Positions 1 through 8,394 of a DNA stretch of 33,329 nucleotides are shown one piece after another. Position numbers and translations under genes: made by a program. The notes beneath the pieces are model-generated. The model was not told where the DNA came from. It saw only the letters and a program-made list of their open reading frames with translations, and ran no database searches. The first letter of the stretch is position 1. Every line of letters starts with the position of its first letter. Source of the stretch: Planctomycetia bacterium (GTDB lineage Bacteria; Planctomycetota; Planctomycetia; Gemmatales; Gemmataceae); assembly GCA_016795185.1 (NCBI GenBank), contig JAEUIF010000306.1, positions 1 through 33,329 on the forward strand. The letters run 5' to 3'.

Positions 1-2121
1 CAGGTAGGCCAGTTCGCGTCCGGCCACGGCCGAACCAGCGACCTTGAGTTCCTTCCACTCCTTGTCTGCCAATCCCCGCGTGTGGACCTCGATCAGGTCG
101 GGCCCGCCCATCAGGTGGATCAGTCGATCCCGTTTGCTGTCGTGGACAACTGGCAGCCACTCGTAGTTGTACTTCGTCGATCGGGAACGCGGCAGAGCGC
201 CCCCCAGAGATTGCCACTCGACCTGGGCGCCCTGGACCGCCGCCTGATGCAGGTTGTCCAACGTGCAAGCGTAGATGCCGCGTGGCGTCGCGGCCAGGCA
301 CAGGTCCCACGAGTTGCGGAACGGTCGGCCGAACGAGGGCAAGGACAGCTTGCGCGTGGCCGGGTCAAATACCCACGTCCAGTGGCCGTGCTTCTTGCTG
401 TCATAAACAAACGCCTTGCCTGGATCCGGATCCAGTTGCACAGTCTCGCCGTCACGGATGCCGGGCCGAGCACAGTAGATCACCTTCTTCGAAACCGGGT
501 CGTAGCCATACCAGAGGTAGGTATGCTGCGACCACGGCCGGACGTTGTAGCTCCAGCCGTAGACGGCCCCACCGGTGCTCTCCAGGAACGGCGGAAACCG
601 AGGAGGACTGTCCAGAGACCAGCGGTTCTCGGCGATGGAATAGATGGCGATGTCATTGCCGGAGTACCCACTGTGGCCGCCGCCGGTGTAGATCACTTCG
701 CTGCGAGCGGTGTCGATCACCGCCCCGCTCCAGGTCTTGGCAACGAGTGTGCCCGGCGGCTTCGCCTCCACGAACTGGTTGGTCGGCAGGTTCGCCAGGA
801 ACTTGGCGTGGGCGGCCACATCCGGTTTAGGGGCGCTGGCCAGGCTCTCGTGCTGCTCAAGGTACTTGAAGCGTTTGGTGCCCGGTGCGGCCCCCTTGAG
901 CGTTTGCGCCATCGTGGCGTCTACCGTGGTCGAGTCGTAACGCAAGGCGAACGTCTGGCGGGCCGCTGGGTCGAAGCTCACCAGGAAGGCCACGCCATGC
1001 TTGGTGCTGCTGGTGGCGGTCAGCCAGCGGCCCGGCAGTTTGAGGACGCCGATCGGCTGCCAGGCGTTCTTTGCACTGTCGTACGTCCAGGTTTCCTTGG
1101 CGGCCCAGCTGGCCTGGTCGCTATCCTTGCCAACCAGCGCGTTGCTGCCGCAGATGAGAACGCGCCCGCCCGGCAATGTGGCCGCAGCCACTACAAACAT
1201 GGGCGGCGGCGACAGGGCCGGTTGCCGCCGTTCCCAGCGACGTTCCTTGCAGTGATAAACCCAGGTGTCGTTGAGGGCAGCCGCCTGGTCATTGCCGCCG
1301 AACAGGACCATCGATTGGGTGACCGGCTCGAAGACCATCGCGCTGGTACAACGCAAACCCGGCTCATCTGCCTCAATCTTGGGGCGATACCATTCGTTCT
1401 TCTTGCAGCTGTACAGCCAGGTGCGCGCCCCGCCGTCCAGGTTGAACGCCATGCCGCCGCCAAACAGCAGGATCTCGTCGTTGACAGGATCGTAGCACAG
1501 ACTGCCCCAGGCCAGAGAGTTGCACCCGATGGGCGTTTTCGCGGGAGCCAGATCTGTCCAGGTGTTGGTGCCTGGGTCCAGCGCGAGAGTCTTGCCGCCC
1601 CCGAAGTAGACAATCCGTTTGCGGGTCGAATCGTAACACGCCTGATTGAACGTATGGATGGGGCTGGGCCGATGAACGTTCTCGGTCTCGAAAAACCGGA
1701 CGACGTTCGGTTGCATGCTGCCCCCAATCAAGCTCATCCGGGGGCCATCGCTGCCATCAATGCCGTTCAGTCGGAAAGGCGGCCACTTCCCATCCGCCCA
1801 TGCCTTTTCTTTCGCCTGCGGCAGGGCCTCGACCCACTTTTGTTCGGCGGGAGCCAGGGAAAAGCTCTCGAGTTCGTGGCGCTCGTAGGTGCTGCGATTG
1901 CGCAACTTCCCCCCAGCACCCCAGAGGTAAATCCGGTCGCAATCCTCGGCCAGGACCGCCTGCGCAAACTCCTTGCCTCCGTCCGGCCCCTCCTTGTGAA
2001 TCAGCGTCCAGGTATTGGGCGGCAACTTGGTCCAATCACGAAACGGCTCATCCGCCCACGCTATTGATGGCTGCGCGGCCAGTACGAGCACGAACCAGAC
2101 AACCTTCACAGGTGATCGCAT
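1..2121 (-). CDS. Secreted kelch-repeat beta-propeller protein (C-terminus beyond window)
   Basis: The frame is open on the minus strand from an ATG at 2121 to the left edge (707 codons, no stop), so the C-terminus is missing. A GGAGAG Shine-Dalgarno lies 5 bases before the ATG. Residues 1-24 (MRSPVKVVWFVLVLAAQPS, then IAWADE) form a Sec signal peptide. The body has repeated kelch-like blades of the form V-x-F/Y-x-G-G followed by an aromatic pair: RIVYFGGG, EILLFGGG, SMVLFGGN, RVLICGSN and EVIYTGGG, each followed by a W-containing strand such as NTWTDL or NEWYRP. Kelch propellers bind proteins or glycans, and the export signal places this one outside the cytoplasm. The ligand cannot be told from sequence. 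It is followed downstream only by the window edge and lies 622 bases from the next minus-strand gene. An opposite-strand open frame at 82-2067 is a codon-bias shadow. Confidence 0.88.
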   Translation of the reverse strand, partial: MRSPVKVVWFVLVLAAQPSIAWADEPFRDWTKLPPNTWTLIHKEGPDGGKEFAQAVLAEDCDRIYLWGAGGKLRNRSTYERHELESFSLAPAEQKWVEALPQAKEKAWADGKWPPFRLNGIDGSDGPRMSLIGGSMQPNVVRFFETENVHRPSPIHTFNQACYDSTRKRIVYFGGGKTLALDPGTNTWTDLAPAKTPIGCNSLAWGSLCYDPVNDEILLFGGGMAFNLDGGARTWLYSCKKNEWYRPKIEADEPGLRCTSAMVFEPVTQSMVLFGGNDQAAALNDTWVYHCKERRWERRQPALSPPPMFVVAAATLPGGRVLICGSNALVGKDSDQASWAAKETWTYDSAKNAWQPIGVLKLPGRWLTATSSTKHGVAFLVSFDPAARQTFALRYDSTTVDATMAQTLKGAAPGTKRFKYLEQHESLASAPKPDVAAHAKFLANLPTNQFVEAKPPGTLVAKTWSGAVIDTARSEVIYTGGGHSGYSGNDIAIYSIAENRWSLDSPPRFPPFLESTGGAVYGWSYNVRPWSQHTYLWYGYDPVSKKVIYCARPGIRDGETVQLDPDPGKAFVYDSKKHGHWTWVFDPATRKLSLPSFGRPFRNSWDLCLAATPRGIYACTLDNLHQAAVQGAQVEWQSLGGALPRSRSTKYNYEWLPVVHDSKRDRLIHLMGGPDLIEVHTRGLADKEWKELKVAGSAVAGRELAYL

Positions 2122-2743
2122 CGTCACTCTCCGGCAGGAAGAAAGTAGTCTTTCCTGGCTCGCTTCGTCGGTGCCGTCGGCACGATGCGAGCAGGCGGGA
2201 AAAACCGGGACCCATCCAGCGCCAATTCCTGGTTGCAGCGCTTCTACGCCCTTCGATCCCAATGGGCAATGACAACCCCGATTTACTCATTGGTTGTCAA
2301 ATTGCTCTTTTAATCCTGCCACCGTCCCGTTTCGCGATCCTGCTCCCGTCTTCAAAAGTTGCCGCCTATGACTGGTCAGGAAGGGATCGAAGCGATGGGC
2401 AGGAAAGGTCGCACAGCCACCAGAGATCGAGCGATTTCTACCGAAAGAGCCGTGGTCACGCAGTTGGGCTGTCAGCGAGTTCAATGGTTTGCAGAGCGCT
2501 GACGATCCAGCCTGGCACGCGTGAGGGCTTGAGCACGCCACGCGAGAGCCTTGCAGAGCACGGACAAGACTATCGAGAAAGGCGTTTAATCGTTGGGCCT
2601 GCTCCGCCAAAGATCGATCAACGTGCCGATCAGCGCCCCCGCGAAGGCGAAGATGCCGACGACGATGGTCTTGAGAAGCAATCCTGGCGCAGTTGCTTGT
2701 CACGCAACCCGAGGTCGGGAACGCGAGCAGTACAACGTCCGCC
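2122..2743. other. Intergenic region, 622 bases
   Basis: It separates two minus-strand genes. No frame in it has the third-position GC bias of the neighbours over any useful length. It must hold the promoter of the kelch gene, but no convincing -35/-10 pair stands out. The one structured item is a short minus-strand frame at 2586-2681 encoding a hydrophobic helix, listed separately. Confidence 0.6.
2586..2681 (-). other. Possible 31-residue membrane peptide or gene remnant
   Basis: A minus-strand frame from a TTG at 2681 to a TAA at 2586 encodes LLLKTIVVGIFAFAGALIG followed by TLIDLWRSRPND. This is one textbook transmembrane helix of about 20 residues with a basic C-terminal tail. No good ribosome binding site was found, and the frame is closed by a TGA just upstream. 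It could be a small membrane protein, the tail end of a lost gene, or chance. The clean hydrophobic segment with flanking charges is the only support. Confidence 0.22.
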
Positions 2744-5326
2744 TTACGGCACCTTGGCGGAGGCTTCCACCTTGAACTTCTTCGCGATCCGCAGCAGCCG
2801 GAGGTTGACCATGTCCGCGACGTAGATGAAATCGTCGGTCGCGTCCACGCTGTTGGGAAAGCCCAAGGGAATGTCCTTGGTGGGCACCAGGTCTCCGGTC
2901 AGGCCGCCCAGCGAGTCGCGATTGCCGTACGTGCCGAACTGGAGGATTTCGTTGCCGGCGTTGTCGATCACCGTGACCCGGGGCGCAATGTTGGTGGGGA
3001 AGCAGATCCGGCCGTAACCGTCGACGCCGAAGCGTGGACTGCGCGTCACGCACTCTACCTCGAACGCGCCGTAGAGCACGTCGTAGGTGTGGGAGGGGCC
3101 GGGCGGCGCCTTGGGAAACAGGTTGCCGCTGTCCAGAGATCCAGTCGGCTTGTACTTGTGAATGCGGCCGATGGCCGGCATGTACTTGTCGCCCTCAAAG
3201 CCAGGCAGGACAGTTGTCGGTTTCTTGTCGACGTAGCCGACGTACAGGTTGCCGGCGCGGTCGAAGCGCACGCCGCCGGCGAGCGCGGGCAACTTCGCGA
3301 CGGTGATAGCTTCCCAGGGCACCTTGGTCTGGTTCCCGGAGAAGACCCGCAAGCCATCCGCTGGCTTGCCGACGACCGCTAGATTGCCGTTCGGGGCCAC
3401 GGCGATGCCTTGATCGCTGTTGCCTTCAAAGCACCACTCGGAGTGGAACTGCGGCGTGACGCGATTGGTCCCGGTATCTCCATAGTTCGCCGGCGGATAG
3501 TCTTCCCGATCCAGGTGGAAGCGTGCGACCTTGCCGACCGAGTAAGAGGAACTGCCGTCGGCCAGTGTGCGGATGTAAAGGTGGCGCTGGCGGGAGTCGA
3601 GGGCAATGCTGGCGGTCTTGAGCGGGAGTTTGCTCATCCGCGGGTTCTTCCAGTCGCCGATCTTCCAGACGGCATCATGGGCATCCAGGACGTAGACTTC
3701 GTCGTTCTTCTGATCCACCTCCATACGGTCGAAGCCCAGGCAACGCTGCCCGCCGTCGACGCGATAGAAATCCTTCAGCAGCATGAGGCCCTTCTCGTCA
3801 TCCCGGTAGATGCGGACGGGCATCTCGGTATAGGCCACCCAGACATTGGTGGACTTGGCGGTGTCGCAGACCGTCACGTAGGAACACTTGTAGTGCCCGG
3901 TGTAGCCGGTCTTGGACACTTCCAGGGCAACGGTGGGCTTGTCATCCTTGCGCCAGTCGTTGAACTTGAGGAGTTGCACTACCCCGCGCGCGTGGTAGTC
4001 GCCAAAGCGGGTGGTGACAAAGAGCGCACCCGTGCGTGCGCTGAGAGCGATGGCATCCGGGTGCTCGACCGGAATCTGCCGGATGAGCTTGCCTTTCTTG
4101 TCCAGCACGACCACTCGCTTGTTCAGACGATCGCAGACGAACACGTTCTCGTCCCGATCCACGGCGACGCCATGAAGCGTGGCGTAGCTGTCCGTGCCGC
4201 CGAAGGCTGCCACGCGCTCTTTGCCCTTCGCAGGGATCGTCTTGGCCTCCAGGACGAAGAACGGCTTGGCGGTGCGGGTTTCCGCATCCACCTTCCAAAC
4301 CTGTCCGTCCCGCCAGAAGCCGTCCGTCTTGATCTCCTGCACGGAACCGGACCGGGCCGTGGCCGCATAAGCGCCGCTCAGGTAGAACGATTTTCCATCC
4401 GGCGTGAAACAGGTAAAAATCGGTCCCAGGAACACATGGACGAACGGGCTGCCAGGCTCGACCGGCCCTGAGGGGAGCGGCGGGTTCTTGACGAGTGGTC
4501 CGGGCAAGCGCTCGCTGGGATTCTCCGCGATCGTACCGTCGGTGTTGATCAGCAGCGTGTCGAAGTTGCCCGCGCCCAGGCCGGTGCGCCACAGACTCAG
4601 GCGTTTCTGGTCGGGCGTTGGCAGCAGACGGGCCATCCCGAGTGATCCGGTATCCAGGAACGTCGTGGTCAAGGATGGGTCGGTGAGCTTGTTGAATTTG
4701 GGGGTGTAACTGTCGTCAGGCTGGATATTCAGCCCCCAGCCCTTCATGTTCGCCAGGTCCTTGCCCGCTGGCGGCGGAAAGACGGTTCGCAGGTAGTGGC
4801 CGTCGCTGTCGTACTGGCGCAGAGCCGCTGGACCGAGATTGCTGGAGTGCCCCAGCACGTACACCTTCCCGTCCGCCTTCGCCTCCAGCCCATTGATCCC
4901 CCAGGGGCTGTGGTCGTAGTGCCGCATGTCCTCGGAATAATAAGCGTACGGATCGCCGCCGACGACTTGCGCCAACGATACGCCCATTCCGGCTCGGACG
5001 CGCACCGTGAGCGCGGCGGGATTGGCCGCCGGCTTCCCGAAGTCATCCTTGCCGTCCCAGTCCAGGACCTGGGACAACCCCGGCTTGAGGGGCGCCGGGG
5101 GCGCAGTCTTACCGCCGAGCACCCCAGCCGCCAGATGGCGGACTACTTTCCCGTCGGCACCGAGCACGGCCACTTCCACATCGGTCGGCGCGGAGACCGT
5201 AAATGCGATCGTAACCCTGTCGCCGGATTGGGTGACGGAAGGCTTGGTAGTGAAACTGACCTCACCGGCAGCAACAGCCGATGAAGCCACGGATAGCACC
5301 AGCCCTGCAACTGTCAGCGTTCGCAC
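2744..5326 (-). CDS. Secreted FlgD-Ig / NHL-type beta-propeller protein, 860 aa
   Basis: The GTG at 5326 was chosen as start. It has AGGAGA six bases upstream and begins a Sec signal peptide (MRTLTVAGLVLSVASSAVAA), whereas the in-frame ATG further upstream at 5434 gives a non-signal leader. Residues ~25-110 resemble the FlgD Ig-like fold: VEVAVLGADGKVVRHL, then LDWDGKDDFGKP. The rest is propeller-like, with NHL-type blades such as GVAVDRDENVFVCD, YVLDAHDAVWKIGDW and, at the C-terminus, FPNSVDATDDFIYVADM. Proteins of this design are common in planctomycetes, exported and of unknown ligand. The 5' side faces the divergent PSD1 gene at 5793 across 466 bases. Function beyond surface binding or scaffolding is inference. 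Confidence 0.88.
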   Translation of the reverse strand: MRTLTVAGLVLSVASSAVAAGEVSFTTKPSVTQSGDRVTIAFTVSAPTDVEVAVLGADGKVVRHLAAGVLGGKTAPPAPLKPGLSQVLDWDGKDDFGKPAANPAALTVRVRAGMGVSLAQVVGGDPYAYYSEDMRHYDHSPWGINGLEAKADGKVYVLGHSSNLGPAALRQYDSDGHYLRTVFPPPAGKDLANMKGWGLNIQPDDSYTPKFNKLTDPSLTTTFLDTGSLGMARLLPTPDQKRLSLWRTGLGAGNFDTLLINTDGTIAENPSERLPGPLVKNPPLPSGPVEPGSPFVHVFLGPIFTCFTPDGKSFYLSGAYAATARSGSVQEIKTDGFWRDGQVWKVDAETRTAKPFFVLEAKTIPAKGKERVAAFGGTDSYATLHGVAVDRDENVFVCDRLNKRVVVLDKKGKLIRQIPVEHPDAIALSARTGALFVTTRFGDYHARGVVQLLKFNDWRKDDKPTVALEVSKTGYTGHYKCSYVTVCDTAKSTNVWVAYTEMPVRIYRDDEKGLMLLKDFYRVDGGQRCLGFDRMEVDQKNDEVYVLDAHDAVWKIGDWKNPRMSKLPLKTASIALDSRQRHLYIRTLADGSSSYSVGKVARFHLDREDYPPANYGDTGTNRVTPQFHSEWCFEGNSDQGIAVAPNGNLAVVGKPADGLRVFSGNQTKVPWEAITVAKLPALAGGVRFDRAGNLYVGYVDKKPTTVLPGFEGDKYMPAIGRIHKYKPTGSLDSGNLFPKAPPGPSHTYDVLYGAFEVECVTRSPRFGVDGYGRICFPTNIAPRVTVIDNAGNEILQFGTYGNRDSLGGLTGDLVPTKDIPLGFPNSVDATDDFIYVADMVNLRLLRIAKKFKVEASAKVP

Positions 5327-5792
5327 CGCAGGTCTCCTGGTTTGCTCACGCAGGTTTCCAGCGGCGCAATCGCTGGTAGGATCGTGAGAACCGGCTTGGC
5401 TGAGTATCTGAAGGCCCGCGGCCTTCGCAAGCAAGAAGGTAACCTGCCCTGCCAGCTTGCTCCAAATGATCAGCGTAATGACACGAAGATAGTCAATGTG
5501 TTATTGTCTGGCAATCTTGCCCGAAACGCGTGGCTGCGTCTGGACGTATCAGCGATCTGCGACGACCAGGACCGGCCGCTACCGGCCAAGGTCATTAAAC
5601 CGCGGACACGCGCCCCATCCCGTGCAATAGTGAAAATCTAGTGCTGGTCTTGCCAGTTTTCACGCGATGAAGACCTCGTCAACTCGTTGAACCTGTGGTA
5701 GTTTCCAATCCCGGCACTCACCACCGCGGACGGCGTTCCGCCCGCCGCCCAACGCGGCCCGCATCGGACCCGCCAGCCAGGAGCCTTGGCTC
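5327..5792. other. Divergent intergenic region between propeller and PSD1 gene
   Basis: The 466 bases must carry promoters for both the minus-strand propeller gene and the plus-strand PSD1-DUF1501 pair. No gene with matching codon bias was found. A 7-bp inverted repeat with a 3-base loop lies at 5410-5426 and is listed separately. No convincing -35/-10 pair was identified. Confidence 0.55.
5410..5426. promoter_or_regulatory. Strong small hairpin in the leader of the propeller gene
   Basis: GAAGGCC, then CGC, then GGCCTTC forms a perfect 7-bp GC-rich stem with a 3-base loop, 84 bases upstream of the GTG start at 5326. There is no T-tract on either strand, so it is not a standard intrinsic terminator. 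It could be a leader structure or an operator. Confidence 0.3.
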
Positions 5793-8339
5793 ATGAAACT
5801 TCCCTCCCTGTTGTGGCTCGGTTCGCTCGTCGCATTCCTGCTCGGTCCCCTCGATCTCCAGGCCGGGGAAGGCAGAACAGAGAAGCCATCCCTACCGGCC
5901 GAGCCGCTGTTCAGCCGGCATATCGTGCCGCTCTTCAGCCGGCTGGGGTGCAATGCCGGCACCTGCCATGGGACAGTGCCGGGCAAGAATGGTTTCCGGC
6001 TCAGCCTCTTCGGCGCGGACCCCGGACTCGACCACTCCCGGCTACTGCGCGAGTTCGGCGGCCGTCGGCTCAATTTCACATCGCCGGAGCAAAGCTTGCT
6101 CGTCCTCAAGGCCACCGGACAGGTTCCCCACGAGGGTGGCAAGCGCATGGCGGTCGGCAGTCCGGAGCACACGGCACTGCTGGGCTGGATAGCGAAGGGG
6201 GCGCCGCTCGATCCGCTGGACAAGTCGCGCATGGCCGGCTTGCAGGTCAGCCCGCGGCAACAGACTCTGAAACCCGGCGAGCGCTATCGCTTGCAAGTGC
6301 GGGCCACGTTCAGCGACGGCAGCCAGGAAGATGTTACCTCGCTCTGCACGTTCGAGAGCCGGGATGGATCCGTGGTGATGGTGGACCGGGAGGGACAAGT
6401 CCAGGCGGTGGGCCCTGGCGGCGCGGCGCTGCTGGCCCGGTTCCGCGGCCAGCCGGCCGTCAGCCGGGTGGTCGTGCCCGCCGAGGCGAAGGCAGCCTTC
6501 CCCGAGGTCAAGGAACACAACTTCATCGACAAGCAGGTCCTCGACCAGCTCCGCCGGCTCAACATCCATCCGTCAGACGTGTGCGATGATGCGACGTTCC
6601 TGCGCCGGGCCACGCTGGACGTAAGGGGGGCACTGCCGACGCCCGACGAGATTCGCTCCTTTGTCGCCGACCAGGATCCGACCAAACGGGCCAAGAAGAT
6701 TGACGAGTTGCTGGCACGCCCCGGTCATGCCGCCCTGTGGGCGACGAAGTTCTCCGACCTGCTGCGGCCGCAGTTTCGCGAGGACAACCGCGTCTGGGCC
6801 GAGGCAGCCTATCAGCGCCGCTTCTACGAATGGCTCCGGGCCCGGTTCCTGGAGAACACGCCCTACGACGAGTTCGTCGAGCGCATCCTGCTGGCGACCA
6901 GCATGGAAGGCAAGACGAAAGAAGAGCTGCTGCAAAACTTGCAGCAAATGGCCGAGGAAGACGCCGCGCGTAGCCCGCACCTGAAGGCCTACCAGGAGCG
7001 GCGCACGCTCGACCTGTACTGGTTGCGAGCCAATTCCAACGGCGTGCAGGGGACGATTCAGTTCGCCCACGCGTTCCTGGGGCTGCGAATGCAGTGCGCC
7101 CAGTGCCACCGTCACCCCACCGACGTGTGGCAGCAGGATGACCTGCTGAGCTTCGCCAACTTCTTCAACCGCGTCGGCCGGCAGCGGGAGGGCACGGTAC
7201 CGCCGGCAGAAAAGGCCAAGCAGGCCGAGGAGATCAAGAAGCTCCAGGAGCAGGCCAAGAAGCTCCGCGACCAGGCCAAGGACAAATCGCTGGCCAAGGA
7301 CGACGCAGACAAGCTGCTGGCAGAGGCGGCCGACGTTGACAAGAAAGCCGGGATGATGAACCGGTTCAACTATCTCCGCAGTTCATTCACCCACGTCGAC
7401 CACTCGCCCAAGGGGCAATTCGTTGCCATCGACACGCCGCTGGGCAAGGCGGCTTCCAAGGAGTTTCGGTTGCTTGCCAGCCAAACACCAGTCAGCCTGC
7501 CGGCGGAAAAAGACCCGCGCGAAGTGGTGCTGGCCTGGTTGCGCCAGCCGGATAATCCGTTCTTCGCGCGGGCCATCGTCAACCGCGTCTGGGCACACTA
7601 CTTTGGCCGGGGAATCGTCGATCCGCCGGACGACCTGTCGCCGCTCAATCCGCCCACGCATCCCGAACTGCTGGACGAGCTTAGCCGGGGCTTCATCGAA
7701 AGCAAGTACGACCTGAAATGGCTGCACCGGGCTGTCCTCAACAGCCGGACCTATCAGCAATCGGCCCAGGCCAACGCGAGCAATCGCGCGGACAGGGTCA
7801 ACTACGCCCGTTTCGCTGTGCGCCGCCTACCGGCCGAGGTGGTGGTGGACGCCATCAATCACGCGACGGCCAGCGCCGAGACGTTTCCCGAGATTTCGCA
7901 TTTGCCCGCCGGGACCAAGGCGATCGAGGTTCCCGGCATGACGAACTTCAACCGCGACGGCAGTGGGGCGATGTCCGCCGCCTCGCTCGACTATGCCTTC
8001 CAGCTCTTCGGCCGTTCCAAACGCCAGGTGTCGTCGCAATGCGACTGCGATACCGGCAGCGAGTCGTCCCTGGTGCAGAGCCTCTACCTGGCCAGCTATG
8101 GCGACGTGCTCAAGAAACTCAACGCCCCCACGGGGCGCGTGGCCCGGCTCGTCAAGGACATTCCGGATGAGAACCAGCGGATTGAGGAAGCATTCCTGTG
8201 GGTGCTGGCACGCTTTCCCACCGCCGGCGAGCGCCAGAAATTCCAGGCGTTCCTGAAAGAGGCCAAGTCTCCCGAAGACGGGACCCGCGAAATCCTCTGG
8301 GTGCTGTTGAATGCCCATGAGTTCTTGCTGAACCGCTAA
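5793..8339 (+). CDS. DUF1549/DUF1553 (PSCyt2-PSD1) cytochrome-like secreted protein, 848 aa
   Basis: The ATG at 5793 has AGGAG upstream and starts a Sec signal (MKLPSLLWLGSLVAFLLG). The order is: a C-terminal part of a cytochrome-like module with C53-NAGT-C58-H59, a CX4CH variant of the haem-binding motif; a bacterial Ig-like (Big_2) domain at ~150-230; DUF1549 at ~242-450 with a true CXXCH (C435-A-Q-C438-H439, followed by RHPTDVW); a Lys/Glu/Gln-rich coiled coil at ~470-520; and DUF1553/PSD1 at ~565-848, with NPFFARAIVNRVWAHYFGRG and the usual family ending NAHEFLLNR. The family is abundant in planctomycetes, exported, and biochemically unassigned; the haem motifs suggest redox function. It lies 55 bases before a DUF1501 gene, its normal partner. 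A close paralogue lies at 22987-25560. Confidence 0.93.
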   Translation: MKLPSLLWLGSLVAFLLGPLDLQAGEGRTEKPSLPAEPLFSRHIVPLFSRLGCNAGTCHGTVPGKNGFRLSLFGADPGLDHSRLLREFGGRRLNFTSPEQSLLVLKATGQVPHEGGKRMAVGSPEHTALLGWIAKGAPLDPLDKSRMAGLQVSPRQQTLKPGERYRLQVRATFSDGSQEDVTSLCTFESRDGSVVMVDREGQVQAVGPGGAALLARFRGQPAVSRVVVPAEAKAAFPEVKEHNFIDKQVLDQLRRLNIHPSDVCDDATFLRRATLDVRGALPTPDEIRSFVADQDPTKRAKKIDELLARPGHAALWATKFSDLLRPQFREDNRVWAEAAYQRRFYEWLRARFLENTPYDEFVERILLATSMEGKTKEELLQNLQQMAEEDAARSPHLKAYQERRTLDLYWLRANSNGVQGTIQFAHAFLGLRMQCAQCHRHPTDVWQQDDLLSFANFFNRVGRQREGTVPPAEKAKQAEEIKKLQEQAKKLRDQAKDKSLAKDDADKLLAEAADVDKKAGMMNRFNYLRSSFTHVDHSPKGQFVAIDTPLGKAASKEFRLLASQTPVSLPAEKDPREVVLAWLRQPDNPFFARAIVNRVWAHYFGRGIVDPPDDLSPLNPPTHPELLDELSRGFIESKYDLKWLHRAVLNSRTYQQSAQANASNRADRVNYARFAVRRLPAEVVVDAINHATASAETFPEISHLPAGTKAIEVPGMTNFNRDGSGAMSAASLDYAFQLFGRSKRQVSSQCDCDTGSESSLVQSLYLASYGDVLKKLNAPTGRVARLVKDIPDENQRIEEAFLWVLARFPTAGERQKFQAFLKEAKSPEDGTREILWVLLNAHEFLLNR

Positions 8340-8394
8340 CCTGCCGCGCGCCGTCAGGGCCGCGTGCGTTTTCCTTCCCGAAAGGAGCCACGTC

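Noticed and set aside
82-2067. 661-codon plus-strand open frame
   Set aside because: It is antisense to the kelch gene, has no domain or signal peptide, and its amino acid composition is that of a reversed GC-rich coding strand.
2287-2703. 138-codon minus-strand frame in the first intergenic gap
   Set aside because: No codon bias, no ribosome binding site and no recognisable motif; the hydrophobic peptide in a neighbouring frame is a slightly better candidate.
5327-5434. N-terminal extension of the propeller gene to the ATG at 5434
   Set aside because: The GTG at 5326 has a well-placed AGGAGA and directly begins a signal peptide; the extension would bury that signal.
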